A stretch of DNA of 39,496 nucleotides from Thermoplasmata archaeon. GTDB lineage: Archaea > Thermoplasmatota > Thermoplasmata > Thermoplasmatales > Thermoplasmataceae. Shown here piece by piece: positions 23,865 to 32,406 of this stretch. Location: the NCBI GenBank assembly GCA_021826795.1, contig JAKAYM010000002.1, forward strand, positions 1 through 39,496, read 5' to 3'. The translations under genes were made by a program, and so were the position numbers. The notes below the pieces were generated by a model. That model searched no databases. It was not told the DNA's origin and saw nothing but the letters and a program-made list of their open reading frames with translations. Each line of letters begins with the position of its first letter. Position 1 is the first letter of the stretch.

Positions 23865-25897
23865 CTCTTGAGCATCTCCCTTACAGTATTAATGATTTTG
23901 TCTTTATCAGGAAGCGAGTATTTTTCCATCCCCTGGCTGTATGGAACCGGTGTGTCAGGCGAGGTAAGGCTTACAGGTGCGGTTTTCAATTTACTGAAAA
24001 TTCCTTGGCTTACTTTTGAAATAATTTCAGATGCTGTGCCGAATGAACCGTAGTCCTCATCAACAGCAAGGAGGGCACCTGTTTTTAAAACGGACGCCAT
24101 AACAGTTTCAGTATCCAGCGGCTTTATTGTCCTTAAATCTATTACTTCTGCGCTGATTCCCTCTGCCTTGAGTATCTGCGCCGCCTCCGTAGCCATATGA
24201 ACAGTGGATCCTACTGCCACTATTGTTATATCTTTCCCTTCCAGTACAACTTTTGCCTTTCCTATAGATACTGTATACTCTTCTTCTGGAACCTCCACTA
24301 CAGTTGACTGTGGATATGGCATCCATGGAAGACCGAGCAAGCCCTTATGGAACATGTATATAACCGGGTTATTATCCTTAATTGCAGATATCATTAGACC
24401 CTTGGCATCGTAACTGTTGGAAGGAGCCACAACCTTTAATCCGGGAAGATGACCGAACAGTGCATACAGAGTCTGTGAGTGCTGTGCCGCATCCCCGTAT
24501 CCTCCGCCTACAGCCATGGTTATTACCACGGGCATATTTACTGTGCCACCGGACATATAATGGTTCTTCGCTATCTGGTTCATTATTGGATCAAGTGTTA
24601 CGCCCACAAAATCTGAGAACATCAGTTCAACTATGGGACGCTTGCCTGCTGCTGCAAGTCCTGAAGCAGAACCTATGAATGCCGATTCGCTTATTGGTGT
24701 ATCCCTGATTCTATCTGGTCCAAACTTTGACAGCAATCCGGTGGTGGCACCGAATATTCCACCATATTTTGCCACATCCTCACCCATATATAGAACGTCC
24801 TGATCCTTTTCCATTTCCTGGGATATTGCTTCAGATATGGCAACGTACATGGGTAGTTTTCTCCCTCTGCTCACTGCATCTATTGCATAATTTACCGGAG
24901 CATAGACATCCTCCGAGGCTTCCTTTCCATCAGGTACAGTACTGTTTTCGGCAAATGCAAATGCCTGTGATATTTCCTCCATGGCTGAATTATTGATTCT
25001 TTCATCCTCATCCCCGGACAGGATGCCATTTTTGATCAGATCTGCCTTCATGAGTTTTATAGGGTCCTTTTCCATAAGCTCCTTTACCTGATTTTTTGGC
25101 CTGTAAACTTCCGGGTCTCCTTCAAAATGCCCGTAGTACCTGTAAGTATCTATACTTATAAGTGTTGGGCCATTGCCTGTTCTGGCACGTTCAACAGCCT
25201 CTGCAGCTGCCTCATACATTTTTACCGGGTCGTTGTCAGCTATATGCACTCCGGGGAGCCCGAATCCATTTGCACGGATGGCATCGTTTTCCAGTGGAGT
25301 TGAATCTTTAGTTTCTACAGATATTGCCCAGTCATTGTTTTCGATTACAAATATAACGGGAAGTTTCCACAGCGATGCAAGGTTGAGCGATTCCATGAAC
25401 ATACCCTGGTTCAATGAACCGTCACCGCCGAAAGCCACTGCAATGCTATCCTTTCCATCAAGCTTGAATGCAAGGGCTGCGCCAACAGCAGGTGGAAATG
25501 ATGAACCTACAATTCCTGCACAGGCAAAATGCACTTTATTATCAAAAATATGCATATGTCCTCCCTTTCCCTTGCTCAATCCTCCTTCCCTACCCATTAT
25601 CTCTGCCGTCATTCTGTTGAGGTCAACGCCTTTTGCTATTGCGGTGTGATGTGGCCTGTGTGTACTATATACAAAGTCATCATCCCTGAGCAGTACGGAC
25701 ATCCAGGCTGCAGATGGTTCCTGCCCTGCAGAAAGGTGCATTTCTCCCGGAATCTTTCCCGCTGCTATGCTGAAAAGCGGCTTCTTATCAGCAAGATATG
25801 CATCACGCAGTTTCTCCTCATATTTTCTGCTCTTTACCATAGTAGAATAGATTTTGATCATATCCTCCTTATTCCTATTACTGTCTGAAGAATTCAT
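23861..25897 (-). CDS. 2-oxoacid/acetoin dehydrogenase E1, alpha and beta subunits fused
   Basis: This encodes 678 residues. Residues 1-330 match E1 alpha: GEMHLSAGQEPSA, STHRPHHTAIAKGVDL, GLSKGKGGHMHIFD, and the thiamin diphosphate motif GGDGSLNQGMFMESLNLASLWKLPVIFVIENN (157-188). Residues 348-678 match E1 beta: ISEAISQEM, VLYMGEDVAKYGGIFGATTGL, DTPISESAFIGSASGLAAAG, and YGDAAQHSQTLYALFGHLPGLKVVAPS with its catalytic histidine. The alpha and beta genes are separate in most thermoplasmas, so fusion is notable. The alpha pattern is nearest the acetoin/branched-chain group, but the substrate cannot be fixed. CTTATATTTAA lies about 23-27 bases before ATG 25897, indicating a leaderless mRNA. It is followed, overlapping, by a lone lipoyl domain; no E2 core or E3 gene is in the window. 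Confidence 0.9.
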   Translation of the reverse strand: MNSSDSNRNKEDMIKIYSTMVKSRKYEEKLRDAYLADKKPLFSIAAGKIPGEMHLSAGQEPSAAWMSVLLRDDDFVYSTHRPHHTAIAKGVDLNRMTAEIMGREGGLSKGKGGHMHIFDNKVHFACAGIVGSSFPPAVGAALAFKLDGKDSIAVAFGGDGSLNQGMFMESLNLASLWKLPVIFVIENNDWAISVETKDSTPLENDAIRANGFGLPGVHIADNDPVKMYEAAAEAVERARTGNGPTLISIDTYRYYGHFEGDPEVYRPKNQVKELMEKDPIKLMKADLIKNGILSGDEDERINNSAMEEISQAFAFAENSTVPDGKEASEDVYAPVNYAIDAVSRGRKLPMYVAISEAISQEMEKDQDVLYMGEDVAKYGGIFGATTGLLSKFGPDRIRDTPISESAFIGSASGLAAAGKRPIVELMFSDFVGVTLDPIMNQIAKNHYMSGGTVNMPVVITMAVGGGYGDAAQHSQTLYALFGHLPGLKVVAPSNSYDAKGLMISAIKDNNPVIYMFHKGLLGLPWMPYPQSTVVEVPEEEYTVSIGKAKVVLEGKDITIVAVGSTVHMATEAAQILKAEGISAEVIDLRTIKPLDTETVMASVLKTGALLAVDEDYGSFGTASEIISKVSQGIFSKLKTAPVSLTSPDTPVPYSQGMEKYSLPDKDKIINTVREMLKR

Positions 25898-26030
25898 AAA
25901 ATTACAACTTGAAATTAAATATAAGATTTTTTATTTAAACGAATATATGCAACTTTAAAGATATATAATAAATTTGGAGTAAATTGTGAGTTAAGTTTCC
26001 CTATAGTTTTGATAGATAATAATAACGATT

Positions 26031-26450
26031 TCATGGCACTTGTCTTAATTCATTTTCAAGGTTTTTAATGTAACTATCATAATTTTTACCAAGCATACTA
26101 TCATAAAGTATTTCGATACCACCGTTTACATATTCTTCTGCTATACTATAATATTTTACTGGACTTGAAATAATATTCAAATCCCCTGTTGTTTTAATTG
26201 CAATAACTTTAATTAAAGCCTTTTCATTGTTGTTTAGATACGCTGTTCTCAAATCAAAATCTGCTCTCTTTTTAATTTCATATCTGATGTTTTCTTTAAA
26301 GCCCGTCATCAACGCAAGCATAAACAGATCTTTATTGCCCAGTTTGTTACCCAATCTAGTAAAAATGCTGTCAGGACTGTGCAGTAAAGAATTTTCTTTA
26401 TTTCTATACTTATCGTCAATGTAAAGTAGTAACGGTTCCTTTTCATTCAA
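26031..26450 (-). CDS. Small protein resembling Dnd phosphorothioation-associated protein 4
   Basis: This encodes 139 residues beginning at TTG 26450. No ATG is available, an in-frame stop lies three codons upstream, and GAGGTGAT (complement of 26456-26463) is a near-perfect ribosome site at proper spacing. The text SPDSIFTRLGNKLGNKDLFMLALMTGFKE (25-53) and later YYSIAEEYVNGGIEILYDSML resemble, from memory, the small proteins associated with DNA phosphorothioation systems. It overlaps the DndD-like ATPase by eight bases and closes the four-gene operon. Its exact role is unknown, even in the family. The similarity was judged by eye and should be treated as likely, not proven. Confidence 0.6.
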   Translation of the reverse strand: MNEKEPLLLYIDDKYRNKENSLLHSPDSIFTRLGNKLGNKDLFMLALMTGFKENIRYEIKKRADFDLRTAYLNNNEKALIKVIAIKTTGDLNIISSPVKYYSIAEEYVNGGIEILYDSMLGKNYDSYIKNLENELRQVP

Positions 26451-28410
26451 ATCTAATCACCTCGACATAATCGCCATTGACGTCTTCTCTAAAATCCAAT
26501 TTCAGTTTATTACTGCATATATCATTTATCTTATTTTCAATTTCATCTGTAAGTTCACTTCTCGTAACCAGTAAAATCATCTGGGTATTATTAAAGGTGT
26601 TATGTAGCATATCAGCGATATTCATTTTAACACTCGGGTCGAGTCTAGCTAGCGGGGTGTCAATAATAATCGGTACATCAATTCCAGAGATATCGTTCAA
26701 AGCAGCAATAAATGATAATGCCAATACTTCTCTTTCTCCTGCCCCCATTGAGCCAAGTAACTCATTTCCTGCATTATCTTTTACTGAAAAATCATAGTTA
26801 TCCTTTATATTCAGCTCTGTAAAAGTGCTCTCCTTGGTTACAAGACTAAAGAATTTTTCCTTTGTTTCTTTTTCTATTTCCATTCTCATTTTCTCCATGG
26901 TATCTTGATTTATTTTTTTAATTGCGGCTTCAACTTTTTCTATATAATTTAGATATTTCGTATATGTTTGAACTTTATTATTATGCTCTAATGCTGTGGT
27001 ATATTCCTTATTTTTAATTTGCAATTCATTTTCAAATTGTACAAGGCTATTTTTAAGCCCACCCAAGTTCAGATATTGCTGTGGTATAGAAACCTCATAA
27101 TTGTTTAATTGGTGATATTTACCTTTTATTTCCTCGGAATTAAAGCCCTTCAATTCTGTTTCCAAATTAGTTTTTATTTCGAGATTTTTTTCATACAGTT
27201 GGTTACTTTCAATTATATTAGAATTAATTTTTGCTAAGTCATTATTGAAAGAATTATTGCTTAAAATATTATCTAATGCATAGTATAAGCTATTCAAATC
27301 TTCACTTATGTTTGTTTCACTATTTGTAGACTTATAAAGATTTTCTATTGCCTGTCTATGCTCATTATTTTGACTTAAATCACTCCCGCATATACATTTA
27401 TTATCATCGAGTAATTTTTTTAAAAAGTCTTTTTTATATAATGATGGTATCTCACCAATTTCTATTTTCCCCTTGATCTTATCTCTAACATCCTTGATAC
27501 AATCTTTCATAGATATGTAGGGTGCCTTTTTGATTAATAACTCAATTTTGCTAAATTCATATTCGTTAATTTTATTTAAATTATCCTTTATTGCTTTCTT
27601 ATTTTCAATAATCTGTTCCTCAATACTTTTGACATCTGGAATATGTAACAATTGTTTCTGTAAATCATCTCTATTTATTTCAGCCTCTTTGATTTGTGGG
27701 ATTAATTTATTTTTTTCATCTTCTATTTCTCTGATTTTATTATTTATCTCGTCTATTTTTTTAGTTATCTGATCTAACTTTTGTGAGTCTGCTTTGTATT
27801 TTACTTCCCTTCTAAAATTATTTTTTGCATTAGTTATATGTTTTTCAACCTTTTCCAATAATTCCAAATTTGACAGTTTATAAACCTCGTTGTTGATTAT
27901 AGAGTGGTCCTGGAAATATTCCTCCAGCATTTCACCATCAAAGAGAAAATAGGTGTGAATAGATTCAGGAAAATGGCGATCTATAAATGATTCCTTATCA
28001 TCCTCGGGCCATACCGTGAATTCTTTATCTTCTTTACCTCTATATAAAATTTCAAAGGAAGAACTGCCTTTAATAAATTCATAATTCTGCTTTAAAAAAT
28101 TTTGTTTACGTGATATTTTAAATTCGTTTTGATTTATATCAACCATAAACAAGGAAATTTCAACATTTTCTTCAGATTTATCTGACTCTTTTTGCTGGAT
28201 ATTATTCAATAGCGGCAATCCTTTTAACTTCTTTGTTGAATAAAATTCCTTTCCGTATAGACACCAGGATATTGCATTCATCAGCGTTGTTTTTCCATAT
28301 CCATTTTTGCCTAATATTATCGAAATATTTTTTTTATTATCTACATTCAGGTTGATAGTAACATCTTTATACTGTCTATAATTTTTTAATACGATTTCTT
28401 TAATAAACAT
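26443..28410 (-). CDS. DndD/RecF-like coiled-coil ATPase
   Basis: This encodes 655 residues from ATG 28410, which shares TGATG with the stop of the preceding small gene; a TTG one codon earlier is in frame. Walker A is GKNGYGKTT (34-42), with ISWCLYGKEFY after it. A long coiled coil (about 185-300) leads to a hook-like DNKCICGSDL with C339 and C341, and a second coil returns (about 395-530). The ABC-type end has SMGAGEREVLALSFIAAL and PIIIDTPLARLDP, the IDTPL(G/A)RLD pattern shared with DndD of DNA sulfur modification. SMC-like proteins of this size couple ATP use to DNA binding in modification or defence. The hook is CxC rather than CxxC. No DndA, DndB or DndC is adjacent. Confidence 0.82.
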   Translation of the reverse strand: MFIKEIVLKNYRQYKDVTINLNVDNKKNISIILGKNGYGKTTLMNAISWCLYGKEFYSTKKLKGLPLLNNIQQKESDKSEENVEISLFMVDINQNEFKISRKQNFLKQNYEFIKGSSSFEILYRGKEDKEFTVWPEDDKESFIDRHFPESIHTYFLFDGEMLEEYFQDHSIINNEVYKLSNLELLEKVEKHITNAKNNFRREVKYKADSQKLDQITKKIDEINNKIREIEDEKNKLIPQIKEAEINRDDLQKQLLHIPDVKSIEEQIIENKKAIKDNLNKINEYEFSKIELLIKKAPYISMKDCIKDVRDKIKGKIEIGEIPSLYKKDFLKKLLDDNKCICGSDLSQNNEHRQAIENLYKSTNSETNISEDLNSLYYALDNILSNNSFNNDLAKINSNIIESNQLYEKNLEIKTNLETELKGFNSEEIKGKYHQLNNYEVSIPQQYLNLGGLKNSLVQFENELQIKNKEYTTALEHNNKVQTYTKYLNYIEKVEAAIKKINQDTMEKMRMEIEKETKEKFFSLVTKESTFTELNIKDNYDFSVKDNAGNELLGSMGAGEREVLALSFIAALNDISGIDVPIIIDTPLARLDPSVKMNIADMLHNTFNNTQMILLVTRSELTDEIENKINDICSNKLKLDFREDVNGDYVEVIRFE

Positions 28411-28607
28411 CAATTATCACTTAACTCCTTGATTTGATCCTCATACCACGCTGCGACTCTTGGCCTTTCACTCTCACGGAATTCATATTCTTTTTTAATT
28501 GCCTCTGTCAAAAAGCCTTTTAAATTGTCATCAATTCCTACCGTATCATTAATTTCCTTTATCAGCTTTTTAAGCGAATTATAATCTATTTTACTAGATC
28601 TATCCAT
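28410..28607 (-). CDS. 65-residue protein between helicase and DndD-like ATPase
   Basis: This starts at ATG 28607 (two bases after the helicase stop, with AGGAG eleven bases upstream) or at ATG 28616, which would overlap the helicase. It is helical and charged: MDRSSKIDYNSLKKLIKEIN, then GIDDNLKGFLTEAIKKEYEF and ERPRVAAWYEDQIKEL. No cysteines, signal or membrane segment are present. The family is not recognised. Overlap with both neighbours (TGATG with the ATPase) makes it a true operon member, perhaps a bridging or antitoxin-like subunit; that role is guesswork. Confidence 0.65.
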   Translation of the reverse strand: MDRSSKIDYNSLKKLIKEINDTVGIDDNLKGFLTEAIKKEYEFRESERPRVAAWYEDQIKELSDN

Positions 28608-28609
28608 TA

Positions 28610-29956
28610 TTACCATATCTCCTGTTTAATTTTATAAATTTTATTTAAGCACTCTAGACTGTTATCAGCATTATAGGAAAATTCATCATATCTTCTCAGT
28701 TCCTTTTCAAACAGCTTCAATTCAATTTTTTTAAATTCTGGATCAACGTTTAAAGGAGGTTTTACTATTATATCATAGATGTATGCGTGATCTTTATCTC
28801 TGCATCTGCGTAATATCCTACCCATCCTCTGATACCATTCGCGTGAGTTTCCGGTACTTGACATTAATATAGCATTCTTGATAGACGGAACATCCACGCC
28901 TTCATCCAGACATTTTATTGCCACCAGCATGTTATAAGACTTCTCAGAAAATTTGCTCAAGATAAAATCCCTTTCACTGGTATTATTATATTTTCTATCA
29001 GGCTTTGTACTTTCATTCATTGTGAATTTATGTTGTATGATATCTTTTTCATTTAAAATATCCTGAACAACACTAATTTGTTGTGGTGAACAGTAAACCA
29101 GTGTATGATTCACATCTCGAGAAGAGGATAACTTATCAATAATTTCTCTCAATACATTATATTTATTAAAAGCATTTTTTATAATATTCTGACGTTTGAA
29201 TAACAACTGTTCCTTAGCTTCGTCATATCCGTCTAAATTCCATATTTTTACCAATTTTTTGGTAATTTCCATATATTTCGTTTCCTCTTCTTTATCCAAA
29301 TCTATAAAATATGGCAGGTAATCATAATGAACAATGAAAGATTTGTTAGTATCGGGATTAATTGTGTTCAGAGCTTGTTTCAAAGAAAACGTGTATACTA
29401 TACCAGAAAAATAATTTATGATAAAATCTGTCCCCTCCTCATCGAAATATCTCTCCGGAGTTGCGCTCAACCCTAATCTGTATTTATAAATCTCTAATAA
29501 ACCAGTTCTGCGTTTTTGTGAGCCTATTCCATGCACCTCATCAACGATTAAAAATTTATCATATGGATATTTTTCTATTATATTTATAAAGTCCCTATCA
29601 GACAGTTTATTATTTGTGGTTAGTACAATTAAGTTGTCTGTATAGTAAAGACCTATTATTTTAATATATAATTTATCTTTCCACTTGGCTGTGTTTGTAA
29701 CGAAGATGTTTGTAAGTCCCAAACGTTTCAAGCTTTTTTCCCACTGACTTAACAGATGCACGTATGGACATGATATAACTGTCAAAAATTTTTTATTTAT
29801 TTTTAGTAATTCTTTAACGCAATAAATTGCAGTATATGTTTTACCAGTACCAGTTGCCATTGAAAATATACCTTCCATGCCATTTTCTATCCATGATTCT
29901 ATTGCGACATTTTGATATTCCCTTAAAGACGGCGCTGTTTCTGATTCTTTGCCCAT
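28610..29956 (-). CDS. SF2 DEAD/DEAH-type helicase of a Dnd-like defence operon
   Basis: This encodes 448 residues, a compact helicase without extra nuclease domain. The Q-like start is LREYQNVAIESW, Walker A is SMATGTGKT (32-40), motif II is IVDEVHG (137-143), motif III is LSATPERY (163-170), and motif VI is YQRMGRILRRCRDKDHAYIYD. Size and order recall the helicase listed as a phosphorothioation-system restriction enzyme next to dnd genes; that link is from memory. A TATA-like TATATAAC box 20-28 bases before ATG 29956 makes it the first gene of a leaderless four-gene operon running to 26031. It probably moves or unwinds DNA together with the DndD-like ATPase. Confidence 0.82.
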   Translation of the reverse strand: MGKESETAPSLREYQNVAIESWIENGMEGIFSMATGTGKTYTAIYCVKELLKINKKFLTVISCPYVHLLSQWEKSLKRLGLTNIFVTNTAKWKDKLYIKIIGLYYTDNLIVLTTNNKLSDRDFINIIEKYPYDKFLIVDEVHGIGSQKRRTGLLEIYKYRLGLSATPERYFDEEGTDFIINYFSGIVYTFSLKQALNTINPDTNKSFIVHYDYLPYFIDLDKEEETKYMEITKKLVKIWNLDGYDEAKEQLLFKRQNIIKNAFNKYNVLREIIDKLSSSRDVNHTLVYCSPQQISVVQDILNEKDIIQHKFTMNESTKPDRKYNNTSERDFILSKFSEKSYNMLVAIKCLDEGVDVPSIKNAILMSSTGNSREWYQRMGRILRRCRDKDHAYIYDIIVKPPLNVDPEFKKIELKLFEKELRRYDEFSYNADNSLECLNKIYKIKQEIW

Positions 29957-30116
29957 GTACTATATTAATGCATAGTTATATAGATCCTTTTCGGTTATAT
30001 ATCACTCCACTCATTAACTTTTATTTTAATATAAATTATGGGACAAAACCTTGAGTTAACTGGTCATCCATATTTGCTTTAAAATAGTTAAATAAACATT
30101 ATATATAGTGTTAATT

Positions 30117-30332
30117 ATGAATCGGACCACTTACAATGCATTAGATATCTGTAATTTGTTAACTAATATTAAAAGTACTAAAATGTTAGTTTATAATATA
30201 CTATTGAAATTTTTAAATCACAGAAGAAACATAAAAAAATTCGCGGGAATGTTACAAAAAGACAATGTGGAACTGGATCGTATAAAGGAATCCGTAGCCA
30301 ATAATAGAAGAAACAGCAAAGGAAGATTCTGA
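30117..30332 (+). CDS. Possible 71-residue basic protein
   Basis: From ATG 30117 (GTG 30108 also in frame) the frame runs MNRTTYNALDICNLLTNIKS ... NNRRNSKGRF, with an amphipathic hydrophobic middle (KMLVYNILLKFLNHRRNIKKFAGML) and a basic tail. TTAAATAAA at 30088-30096 lies 25 bases before the ATG, fitting a leaderless mRNA. It is divergent from the helicase operon. No family is recognised. It could be a small DNA-binding or membrane-active protein, or not a gene. Confidence 0.4.
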   Translation: MNRTTYNALDICNLLTNIKSTKMLVYNILLKFLNHRRNIKKFAGMLQKDNVELDRIKESVANNRRNSKGRF

Positions 30333-30475
30333 TGATTATTCATGATGCTCCTTGCCAATTTGTTCTTTTAACCAGTGCCCAATGCACAATAATAAATTTA
30401 TAACTATGGATTCTAATTTTAAGAAAATTAATTATAATAACCTCGATTTAGCTTACACTAAGACTCTATTACTGA

Positions 30476-30835
30476 CTATTTATCTCCATTCCTACTATTT
30501 TCCGCATCTTTCAGGAATTTCCCTATCAATTTCAGATAATTTTCATAAAAATTTCTACCCTTATCGGTTAGCTGCGCATACACTCTCGGTGATTTAAAAA
30601 ATGATACCTTCTCGGTCCTTACAAAACCACCCTCTTCAAGTTTAGAAATATGATTCTCAATACTACCTTTCCCGCATCCGGTGACCTTCATTAGATCCGA
30701 AAGCTTCATCCTTTTATCAATGGCAAGTGACATTATGATTATAAGTCTGGATGATGATGTTAATGGAGTGTTGCTCAATTCCACGGATATCTGGCGTAGA
30801 AGGTTTTTAAGTTCGGATTGAACTTCATTGTCCAT
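30476..30835 (-). CDS. Winged-helix transcriptional regulator
   Basis: This encodes 119 residues from ATG 30835, placed by a perfect GGAGGT five bases upstream; a TTG two codons earlier is in frame. The core RLIIIMSLAIDKRMKLSDLMKVTGCGKGSIENHISKLEEGGFVRTEKVSFFKSPRVYAQLTDKGRNFYENY is a winged helix of the MarR/ArsR-like group found in archaea. It overlaps the membrane-protein gene upstream by 11 bases, so both are made together. The operon is divergent from an ABC exporter, and the 17-base palindrome in the shared promoter (31617-31633) is its likely operator. Confidence 0.8.
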   Translation of the reverse strand: MDNEVQSELKNLLRQISVELSNTPLTSSSRLIIIMSLAIDKRMKLSDLMKVTGCGKGSIENHISKLEEGGFVRTEKVSFFKSPRVYAQLTDKGRNFYENYLKLIGKFLKDAENSRNGDK

Positions 30836-31523
30836 TGTCAACCTCCAGATAGTCTGGTGCCCCGTATATCATACTGATGCCTGCAGTAAGCCAGACAAAT
30901 ACAATTATAGCAAAGGATGAATAATAGAGCAGGTGATCATCAAATATAGGCAAAATACTGGTAAAATCTACAATCAACGGTATTATTACAATGAACAGAA
31001 AGGAAATTACAACTGTATATACCACTCCAGGAATTTTAGATAATGAAGATTTTACAGACCTTATTATAATGAAATCCATAACAAGGAAAATAATCGATTG
31101 AATGGCCATCTCAACAATGGGTTCATAGCCCGGTGGAATATACGAAGAGAGAAAGGATACAGCAATGAGAATAAAAACAAGAGCCAGTGTTACTCTCTTC
31201 CATAATCCACCACTGGAACCAATGCTATTTTCATTCTTCAATCTCAGGAATCTTAAAGTTTTTCCATATATATGGAGCCAGTAAAGGAGCGCGATTACCA
31301 GCAACAGGGAATCGATAAGAAAGGCTATGAAATGAACATAATCGGGCATAATAACATATGAGAGCAACGGTTCCAAGTAAGCATATAGAAATATTACACC
31401 TGCGAATAGTGCAAAGAAGAGTCCCCAAGATCTGCTTATCATATACTGTTCGAAGGTTATTATCCTGTTCCTTGTTGCATTGATGTTTTTCAGGATAATG
31501 TCATTGCCTTTTTCATCAACCAT
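30825..31523 (-). CDS. Six-helix integral membrane protein of unknown function
   Basis: This encodes 232 residues. About six hydrophobic helices are visible: LFFALFAGVIFLYAYL, FIAFLIDSLLLVIALLYWL, LALVFILIAVSFL, IQSIIFLVMDFIII, VYTVVISFLFIVIIPLIV and SSFAIIVFVWLTAGISMIY. No catalytic motif is seen. It is first in an operon with the winged-helix regulator and divergent from an ABC-2 exporter. The pair may form a sensing unit that controls the exporter, but this is inference from context. Confidence 0.7.
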   Translation of the reverse strand: MVDEKGNDIILKNINATRNRIITFEQYMISRSWGLFFALFAGVIFLYAYLEPLLSYVIMPDYVHFIAFLIDSLLLVIALLYWLHIYGKTLRFLRLKNENSIGSSGGLWKRVTLALVFILIAVSFLSSYIPPGYEPIVEMAIQSIIFLVMDFIIIRSVKSSLSKIPGVVYTVVISFLFIVIIPLIVDFTSILPIFDDHLLYYSSFAIIVFVWLTAGISMIYGAPDYLEVDNGQ

Positions 31524-31616
31524 TTTATCACCATTATTACAAACAGAATTTGTTATATCTGTTAATTGCTCTATCTATAAAACATAATAATTTGTCTGCC
31601 TATAAATATTAACACA

Positions 31617-31633
31617 GGTTCAAACTTTGAACC
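31617..31633. promoter_or_regulatory. Palindrome GGTTCAAA-C-TTTGAACC in divergent promoter
   Basis: Perfect 8-base arms around one base lie between the membrane-protein/regulator operon (start 31523) and the ABC operon (start 31672), starting 6 bases after the TATA-like TATAAATATT (31601-31610). Protein bound here would block both directions. The winged-helix regulator at 30476-30835 is the natural candidate. Confidence 0.55.
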
Positions 31634-31671
31634 CAGCAGTGATTTCATAGGTTCTTAAAGTATATCCAGAT

Positions 31672-32406
31672 ATGGAAATCAAAACTGTTAATTTAACCAA
31701 AGTTATGGGCAGTAATTTCTCATTACAGCCGCTTAACCTTGATATACAGGGTCCTGGAATGGTAGGCTATCTCGGTCCCAATGGAGCAGGGAAAACGACA
31801 ACATTAAAGCTCTTCACCAATTTAATCAGCCCATCAGGCGGAGAAGTCTTTATAGACGGCGTTAATGTGCATGAAGATCCGGTAAGTGCTATGAAACATG
31901 TTTCTGCCCTTATAGAAGACCCCGAGCCATATAACTACTATTCTGTTAAGGAATTTTTGTTATTTGTGGGTTCCATAAAGGAATTGAGTAAGTCCGTTGC
32001 CATGGAACAGATCAATAAATATGCAGCAATGTTCCATATAGAAAACCTGAATCTGCGTATAAAGAAACTATCCAAGGGTAATAGGCGAAAGGTCATGATA
32101 GCTGCCGTCCTGATGGGCAACAGTGACATCATTCTTCTGGATGAACCCTCTGATGGACTTGATCCAATAGAGTCAAAAATTTTCAGAAATATGCTTAATG
32201 AACTCAAAAAAACCAAACTCATTTTAATGAGCTCCCATCTGATGTTCGAAGTCGCTGAAACCTGTGACAGGATTATCCTCCTGAATAGAGGCAGGGTTAT
32301 TGCCAGTGATGCAACGTCAGAGATTATTAAAATGATGGGAGGAGACAGAATAGGGCCTAATGAACTGGAGGGTGCATTTTTCAAATATATAGGAGATGAT
32401 TCATAA
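31672..32406 (+). CDS. ABC transporter ATP-binding protein
   Basis: This encodes 244 residues. Walker A is GPNGAGKTTT (35-44), signature LSKGNRRK (133-140), Walker B IILLDEPSDGLDP (153-165), and the switch histidine lies in LILMSSHLMFE. The signature's second glycine is replaced (LSKGN rather than LSGGQ), as in many export ATPases. It powers the ABC-2 permease encoded next (TAATG overlap at the stop). A 17-base palindrome precedes the promoter. The exported compound is unknown; drugs, peptides or lipids are usual for this type. Confidence 0.9.
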   Translation: MEIKTVNLTKVMGSNFSLQPLNLDIQGPGMVGYLGPNGAGKTTTLKLFTNLISPSGGEVFIDGVNVHEDPVSAMKHVSALIEDPEPYNYYSVKEFLLFVGSIKELSKSVAMEQINKYAAMFHIENLNLRIKKLSKGNRRKVMIAAVLMGNSDIILLDEPSDGLDPIESKIFRNMLNELKKTKLILMSSHLMFEVAETCDRIILLNRGRVIASDATSEIIKMMGGDRIGPNELEGAFFKYIGDDS

